From positions 328,526-392,525 of the forward strand of contig JACDOX010000262.1 of the NCBI GenBank assembly GCA_014549065.1: DNA of 64,000 bases, written 5' to 3'. Within the stretch, counting starts at the first letter, position 1. Every line of letters starts with the position of its first letter. The position numbers were made by a program, and so were the translations under genes. The stretch comes from Cardinalis cardinalis (taxonomy: Eukaryota > Chordata > Aves > Passeriformes > Cardinalidae). Below, in pieces: positions 59,401 to 64,000 of this stretch. Below the pieces are notes generated by a model, which was not told the DNA's origin, did no database searches, and saw nothing but the letters and a program-made list of their open reading frames with translations.

Positions 59401-62400
59401 AAAAATCAAAGGGTTTATTCCAGGTAAACCTGCTTATATTTGCTTCTCTTCACAGGCTACCAGATTTGGATCTCAAGCAAGTCAAAAGGTGATTATAGAT
59501 TTAGCTCTTACTCCATCTAATTGTCTTTAAGTGCCATGTGTTTGCCTGCGCCAGTTGACTTAGATTTGATCATCAGCAGACCAGTGTGCTTTTCCTTCTT
59601 AGTGCACAGTAGTGTTTAGTTCTAGCTTTTAATTCCATGGGAATTGCAATCAGCTGCAGTGATCAAATTAAGCAAGAGATAAACAGGGATACTCTGCTGT
59701 TTGTTCCTGTTGGATGTGTTGGAGAGGCTGCAGAGCTTGCAAACTTAACAAACCCCTGGTTTACTTCTGTGAATCTTAAATGTGGTCTAGCTTGAGGCAG
59801 TTTTCTTAGTGATACAATGCAATGCAAGCCAGCTTCCCATGGCTAAAGCCTAATAAGATGTTACAAGTATGAACTGCTCAATATTATTAATAAATCAACT
59901 TGTTTATGTGTGTTTTAAAAAGAAGCAATGACAGAAGGATTTCATTTACCAAACTGGGGTTAAAACAGAGACAGTCAGACCTGATTACATAAAGCTCTGA
60001 AGTATGCAAGATCTGTCTGCAAGGANAAGTTTTAAATTCAAATGTAAAAGTGATAAAAGAATATGATTCTTAATTTGCCCAGTTCTGAGTGAGATGCAGA
60101 TATTTATAGGTGTTCAGAGAGATCTNTGCACTGGGATATTAATCCTTCAAATGGCCAAACTTGGGCATGTTTGCAACAAAAATATNTTGTTAAAGCACCC
60201 AAACTTCCTACTTCAAAACTTTGAAATTGCTTGGCTTAAGAAAAACTAAGTTTTCTCCAGATCTTCCTCTTCACTCCCTCTGGCAGTTTTCCTTTTGTAA
60301 TAAAAGCTGCTCTTTCTTTTGTATTATTAATAACTATAATATGAAGTTTAAAAGCTCNTCACATCTACTGACAAGGGCTACAGCAACATGATGCTCTACA
60401 GTCTAAGCTGTGTTACTGAAGGTTAAATTTTGTTCCTGAAACTTCTGACCTTTTGCAGAACAAATTTAACACATTTTTGATGCACTACNTTGGTTAAAAG
60501 TTTATATGGGGCCCAGTGACCAAACACATTCACTCTTTCTCTTGTCAGTAGANGTTAAAAGTTGAAAAAGGTTTATGATACTTAACTTGCCTGAAAAAAT
60601 GCTGCCAATTTTTTGCTAAAAGCTGCTTCTACCTTCCTTGCTCTTTTCCCTTTTGCTGTCTGGGTAAAGTTTTGGGGCTACAAGCAGCAGCCAGAGCCGG
60701 TAACACCCTCACATCTGTTCTTGTGCATGGACTCCTTGTCTGTTCGTGCTGAATATGTGCATTTGCTCCTGAGCTGTCTTTTCTTTCTCTGCCTTACATC
60801 AAACCTGTTTAGAATAATGTTGTGTGTTTTGTATGGTAACATTTCTTCAAACCTACTTAAAATTTGTGAAGCTGGATAGAGATACCTAAGCTGTGCACTG
60901 TCTGAAAGTTGACTGTGCTGCTGTCCACATTCTGATGATTTCAGGATTTCTGTTTGCATGTCTGCCCCAGGAATGTGCCAAGAGCTGGATGTTGTTGGAA
61001 GGCAGACACTTGAATGAGGTGTTTGTTATGATGGTTAGAGTGCTGTCTTAAATTCAGCAATAGGAAGGAAGGATGAAGAGATTTAGATGAAAATACAGTT
61101 ATACCCAAATCTTTCATTTCCACATCTACAAAATTATGTGGCTGAGTAAGAGATCAGATAAGAATTCTTCCTAATTCTACCAGTGACTCCAGTTGGACAC
61201 CTGAACTGTTAGTCTGGGTGTGTTACACTCTTTATTACCAAACATAAACACTTTGCTGGGTTCAGTAGACTCCAGAGGGTTTTTCAAAGGTGAGATCACC
61301 CCCTTCTTGTTTTTCTTAAACACTTTGTAGCCTCACTTCCAAAGGTAATAATCCCTTTGTGATTTGCATTCATGTTTCTCACTAGGTGGAAGTGAGATTT
61401 CCTTTTGCCTTTGCTTCTCAAAGAATTTTTATCCTGTAAGGAGTAGAAGAACTGGAGCTAATGGCTGGGAAAAGGGGAGATCCTGGGAATGCTATGGCTT
61501 AGGGAAAGGCTTCTGAGACACCTGGGAGTCTGTGGAGCAAAGATGTTGAAGGTGCTCCATTCCCAGGAAGAACATGAGTGAAGGCTCACACNCTGAGCAA
61601 TGGTAGTAATCAAATATGAACCCTTAGGAAATCAAACTTTATTCTTGGCATATTGGCCCTTTTGGATTAACCAGGAGAATTCTGGAGGCACTCAGTGATA
61701 TGGCACTTCTGAAGAAAGTTTAAATCTGTCAAAGGCTTATCATAGTAGTAGGGCCAGGAATGATTTCAAACTCTTCTAAACCTGCTGTCCTTGTCAGCTT
61801 TGCCTTAGGAAAGTAATTTTGTGANTTGGACTGTGGGCTTACATTTTTGTAAGCTGCCTCTGAGGTACAATATCTTTGTGCGTCTTGTTCTGGATTGCAG
61901 CAGATTTCTGCAGTTCATTGTTTTTTCTCCCTGCAAACCTGGAGCTTTAAAGAAAATAACAAAAATCTTCTGTCACAGCTTTGGCTCTTGTGTATTGCTC
62001 AGAAACACTTGGGCTCTTACTAACAGATGATAATTGGAGCACTACAAGAAAGAGACATTGAGAGAAAATCAGCCAAAAAGATCTACTTCTATGAGTAATT
62101 TAATTANTATGGAAAAATAAGGAGGGATGAGGGCAGTTCTTCCAAATATTCAGCTGCAGGTATTAGCAAGGGGCCCATCCTCAAAACTGTTGCTGGTTAC
62201 ACCATTGCTTCTGCTTCCAGTGCAAGGTCAGACTTTGCTTGGGCTCTGGGCATCTATTGCCATGTGTATCTGAATTTAATTTGTTGTCTTTTNATGTCTC
62301 CTGCAGCACTTTGTGTGTGCTTTTCAGCTTTTCATTCTGCTTGTATGAATCAAAGCTCAAGGCTTCTTGTGTTTTTGGAGATACTGCTGAGAAATGAGCC

Positions 62401-63902
62401 TGCAGAAGTTGTTGGCTGTGGGTTTTTATTGGTTTTTTTTAAAAAGAAATTATAACTGACTTTGTTTTTGTTTTGCTTTTAAATAGGCATCAGAGTTAGG
62501 TCAGACATTAAATGAAAATGTTCTCAAACCTGCACAGGAAAAGGTAACTTTGGATCTAGTAAATGGCTTGCAGAAAAGTGCTTGTGCTCACTCAGGGAGT
62601 GGTTGATTCCTGCTGCCACAGCTGCTCAGGGGGTCTTTCTGTAAAGGGGAGACATCAAATAACTCCAAGTTAGGCTGTTATCAGAGAAATGTTAATGAGG
62701 GGAAACTCCTTCCACATACNTCTCTCATGTCCACCTGAGTCTGTCACATTCTCTCTTGTTAGGTACCATTTTATGGATTTCATGCTTTCAATAATGGAAG
62801 ATGGAANAAGGGGAAAATGCACCTTAAATGGATATAAAATCAGTTGTTTAAATATATATATATATATTTCTGTCTATTAGTAGTATCTTGGAGTGTTAAG
62901 TTCCTAGTGTTTTACCTACCTGCCAGCTTTATTATAATTCAGTCAAACATCTTTGAGCCATTTGAAGAGAATATTTTAATCATATTGCAAACTAATTACT
63001 CTTCCATTACCTTTATTAATTTACCATTCTTTACATGGCATTTCAAACCACAGGAGAAAACTCTAATTGGTTTTCTATTCCCTAGAATTATCCACAGCTT
63101 ATTTCAGAGGGCTTAGATGCATTTTATTTTTTTATATTTTATATTTTAGGGTGCATTTCTTTGAACTGCTTTTTATTTTGTAGGACAATTTAATGAGAAA
63201 TTATGCATTTTGTGTTTAAAAAAAAGAGATCCATTTCCCTTAGGATGTTGTGCTGTTAGTTCTAAATAAGTGTTACTTTCTGAAATAATTATTCTCTATA
63301 TGGTTATACAAAATCACTTGCTTTGGAACAACTGCCATTTATTAAGTGGTGAAAGGTACCTGTTGTATTGTGTTCCACCAAAATTCAAAGCCCTTTTAAT
63401 ATTTAAATAAGTGCCTATAAAAGATAGAGAATAAAAGGGATCTGCTACATTTCGAAACACAGTCTTTATATGCAGTGGAGTATATTGATAAAGCTTCATG
63501 TTTGCAGATGTTTNTTGTACTTGTGTTTTAATTCTCAGCAGTAGTGTAATGATACTTTAACTGTTTAAATGATACCTTTCTCAAACTGGGTGTGATACCT
63601 TCCTCAAACTGGGTTTTTAGCCACAGAAAATTCCCACAAACTCAAAGGACTGAGCTTCACCCTACTATAGATCAACAGACTTCATATATGATTTTCTTAA
63701 CTTAGTTTTGACTTAAATCTATTTTGATTCAATTTGGGGTTGGGTTTCTTGACATTTTAGCTGTTAAGCACAAATGGGCTTGTCTGAAGGTTTCAGTAAT
63801 ACTTTGTTTTATGACTAATTACCAATACTTTGGTCCACATAGGTGAAAGAGGGGAAAATATTTGAGGAGGTCACCACGGGGGTATCACAGTTGGCCAGCA
63901 AG
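53372..63902 (+). CDS. ARFGAP1: ARFGAP1, ADP-ribosylation factor GTPase-activating protein 1 (partial, 3' end outside window)
   Basis: The coding sequence joins 53372-53431, 54302-54411, 55374-55545, 56457-56557, 57208-57294, 57793-57889, 59206-59262, 59456-59488, 62487-62543 and 63843-63902: 834 nt, 278 residues. An optional exon is 60670-60699. The protein activates GTP hydrolysis by ARF1 on Golgi membranes and so drives COPI coat turnover. The ArfGAP domain covers about residues 1-120. It has the C4 zinc finger C22-x2-C25-x16-C42-x2-C45 and the catalytic arginine finger R50 in CSGKHRGLGVHL. Residues about 195-239 form the Ser/Thr/Gly-rich ALPS1 helix (LYSGWSSFTTGAS...) that senses membrane curvature. 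ALPS2 begins in the last exon. Human ARFGAP1 has about 406 residues, so about 130 are outside. No frameshift, stop or N occurs in the exons. Confidence 0.97.
53432..54301 (+). other. ARFGAP1: ARFGAP1 intron 2 with long hairpin
   Basis: 870 bp. Its notable content is the inverted repeat at 53602-53677, described separately. Otherwise it is AT-rich unique DNA. Confidence 0.95.
53602..53677. repeat. Nearly perfect 36-bp hairpin (inverted repeat, 4-nt loop)
   Basis: The left arm 53602-53637 is complementary to the right arm 53642-53677. There is one A-C mismatch (53607/53672) and one wobble-type pair (53616/53663); the CTTG at 53638-53641 forms the loop. The inner half of the stem, adjoining the loop, is perfect. 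Not a recognised transposon terminus. Confidence 0.95.
54302..54411 (+). CDS. ARFGAP1: ARFGAP1 exon 3 (zinc finger and arginine finger)
   Basis: VCFECGAFNPQWVSVTYGIW then ICLECSGKHRGLGVHL. It holds all four zinc-binding cysteines and R50. It ends in phase 2 (AG|T) at a GTCAGC donor. Confidence 0.98.
54412..55373 (+). other. ARFGAP1: ARFGAP1 intron 3
   Basis: 962 bp, holding a short CR1 fragment (54955-55012) and a poly-T tract near 54630-54646. The acceptor is a strong polypyrimidine run ending TTTTCAG. Confidence 0.95.
54955..55012 (-). mobile_element. Short CR1 LINE fragment
   Basis: CATAGAATTG, then CAAGGTTGGAAAAGACCTCT, AAGATCATCAAGTCCAACCG: the inverted 3' terminus of CR1, only about 58 bp long. 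Confidence 0.9.
55374..55545 (+). CDS. ARFGAP1: ARFGAP1 exon 4 (end of ArfGAP domain core)
   Basis: FVRSVTMDKWKDIELEKMKA, followed by the GGNSKFRQFLE and YDPCWTMQEKYNSKAAALFR segments that close the ArfGAP fold. Donor GTAGGC. Confidence 0.98.
55546..56456 (+). other. ARFGAP1: ARFGAP1 intron 4
   Basis: 911 bp of AT-rich unique sequence. The acceptor is CTCTTTTAG. Nothing else recognised. Confidence 0.95.
56457..56557 (+). CDS. ARFGAP1: ARFGAP1 exon 5
   Basis: VATVAEGKEWSIETSPARNW then TPPQPKMSLSSAHR. It encodes the linker after the ArfGAP domain. It ends in phase 2 (CG|T) at GTACGT. Confidence 0.97.
56558..57207 (+). other. ARFGAP1: ARFGAP1 intron 5
   Basis: 650 bp. A frame stays open past the exon 5 donor for over 200 bp. 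Because the next exon resumes the known protein, this is intron. Confidence 0.95.
57208..57294 (+). CDS. ARFGAP1: ARFGAP1 exon 6
   Basis: SAGQSQTATASSDKAFEDWL then NDDVSSYQG. It contains the conserved KAFEDWLNDD segment. Acceptor TTTCAG; phase 2 donor GTAATG. Confidence 0.96.
57295..57792 (+). other. ARFGAP1: ARFGAP1 intron 6
   Basis: 498 bp of unique sequence between the GTAATG donor and the TGTGGCAG acceptor. Nothing else recognised. Confidence 0.95.
57793..57889 (+). CDS. ARFGAP1: ARFGAP1 exon 7
   Basis: GQENRYVGFGNTVNPPKKED then DFLNNAMSSLYS. The conserved YVGFGNT and DDFLNNAMSSLYS segments lead into the ALPS1 helix. Donor GTAAGG. Confidence 0.97.
57890..59205 (+). other. ARFGAP1: ARFGAP1 intron 7
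   Basis: 1,316 bp. A frame reads on for about 60 codons past the donor before a stop, which I treat as chance. No repeat family recognised. Confidence 0.95.
59206..59262 (+). CDS. ARFGAP1: ARFGAP1 exon 8 (ALPS1 core)
   Basis: GWSSFTTGASKIASAAKEG: bulky hydrophobics spaced among Ser, Thr and Gly, the signature of a lipid-packing sensor helix. Acceptor CTTTAAAG; donor GTAAGT. 57 nt, phase 0. Confidence 0.97.
59263..59455 (+). other. ARFGAP1: ARFGAP1 intron 8
   Basis: The shortest intron seen here, 193 bp. Acceptor TTCACAG. Confidence 0.97.
59456..59488 (+). CDS. ARFGAP1: ARFGAP1 exon 9 (33-nt exon)
   Basis: ATRFGSQASQK, completing the ALPS1 region. Donor GTGATT is weaker than the others. Phase 0 on both sides. 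Confidence 0.96.
60670..60699 (+). CDS. ARFGAP1: ARFGAP1 alternative cassette exon (10 residues)
   Basis: FWGYKQQPEP, in frame and phase 0, between a weak acceptor (GGGTAAAG) and a GTAACA donor. It matches the insert I recall from tissue-specific mammalian ARFGAP1 isoforms, placed between SQK and ASELG. Upstream is a long pyrimidine tract with TGC at 60654-60656. Downstream are TGCATG sites at 60724-60729 and 60955-60960. Inclusion is probably tissue-regulated; that part is inference. Confidence 0.85.
60724..60729 (+). promoter_or_regulatory. TGCATG (Rbfox) splicing-enhancer candidate
   Basis: Exact UGCAUG in the pre-mRNA, 25 nt after the cassette exon. Downstream intronic copies of this element are known to promote inclusion of neuronal and muscle exons. 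A second copy is at 60955-60960. Confidence 0.55.
62487..62543 (+). CDS. ARFGAP1: ARFGAP1 exon 11 (counting the cassette as 10)
   Basis: ASELGQTLNENVLKPAQEK, the conserved helix between the two ALPS motifs. Acceptor AAATAG; donor GTAACT. Confidence 0.97.
62852..62867. repeat. (TA)n microsatellite
   Basis: Eight uninterrupted dinucleotide copies. Confidence 0.95.
63571..63616. repeat. 23-bp tandem duplication
   Basis: GATACCTTTCTCAAACTGGG plus three bases, repeated at once with two differences. Confidence 0.92.
63843..63902 (+). CDS. ARFGAP1: ARFGAP1 exon 12 (residues 259-278, start of ALPS2)
   Basis: VKEGKIFEEVTTGVSQLASK, followed by a GTATGA donor. The GVSQLASK segment opens the second lipid-packing sensor motif. 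The gene continues beyond the window. Confidence 0.97.
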
Positions 63903-64000
63903 GTATGAGGTGGCCTGCCTGGCTTTAAGGAGGCCAAACAAGNCAAGCCAGTCTCCATATTCTCATAAAAATAATACAAAACCCCAGTGCAGCTTTGGTC

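Larger units (their letters stand above)
59489..62486 (+). other. ARFGAP1: ARFGAP1 intron 9 with cassette exon
   Basis: 3.0 kb, split by the alternative 30-nt exon at 60670-60699 into 1,181 bp and 1,787 bp. The second part holds two TGCATG elements close to the cassette exon. No repeat family recognised. Confidence 0.92.
62544..63842 (+). other. ARFGAP1: ARFGAP1 intron 11
   Basis: 1,299 bp, strongly AT-rich. It contains a (TA)n tract (62852-62867) and a 23-bp tandem duplication (63571-63616). Confidence 0.95.

Overview
This is vertebrate nuclear DNA, almost certainly from a bird and probably a songbird. It has multi-exon genes with GT-AG introns and two CpG islands. Its repeats are mostly truncated CR1 LINE 3' ends, with two solo LTRs of one endogenous-retrovirus family that resembles songbird LTRs. 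Single N characters are scattered through the whole window. No bacterial, plasmid or phage gene, CRISPR array or operon is visible.

Two protein-coding genes can be supported, arranged head to head. On the minus strand is NKAIN4, a four-pass membrane protein that interacts with the Na+/K+-ATPase. Four coding exons (39082-39029, 14604-14467, 14017-13937, 4931-4734) give the first 157 residues in one frame; the last roughly 50 residues lie beyond the left edge. On the plus strand is ARFGAP1, the Golgi ARF1 GTPase-activating protein. Coding exons from 53372 to 63902 encode the first 278 residues, including the complete zinc-finger ArfGAP domain and the first curvature-sensing ALPS motif. The remaining roughly 130 residues lie beyond the right edge. 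A 30-nt cassette exon at 60670-60699 would add ten residues. The NKAIN4-ARFGAP1 divergent pair is the arrangement on human 20q13.33, which supports NKAIN4 over its paralogues.

Layout: 1-4733 NKAIN4 intron 4; 4734-14604 exons 4 to 2, with a 9-kb intron 3 carrying a sense LTR that contains a 300-bp ATATT-type microsatellite; 14605-39028 the 24.4-kb intron 1, with a second LTR in antisense and several CR1 pieces; about 38850-39490 the NKAIN4 CpG island and first exon; 39500-49200 intergenic DNA with CR1 elements and an AT-rich block that looks like a possible regulatory element; about 49240-49940 the ARFGAP1 CpG island and probable non-coding exon 1; then ARFGAP1 exons and introns to the end.

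The two genes are neighbours, not partners in a pathway: one acts in COPI vesicle traffic, the other at the plasma membrane. I found no unknown multi-gene system. The most interesting signals are the ARFGAP1 cassette exon with two downstream UGCAUG (Rbfox) sites, a nearly perfect 36-bp hairpin in ARFGAP1 intron 2, and an LTR insertion whose unoccupied counterpart survives in a paralogous repeat 2 kb away.
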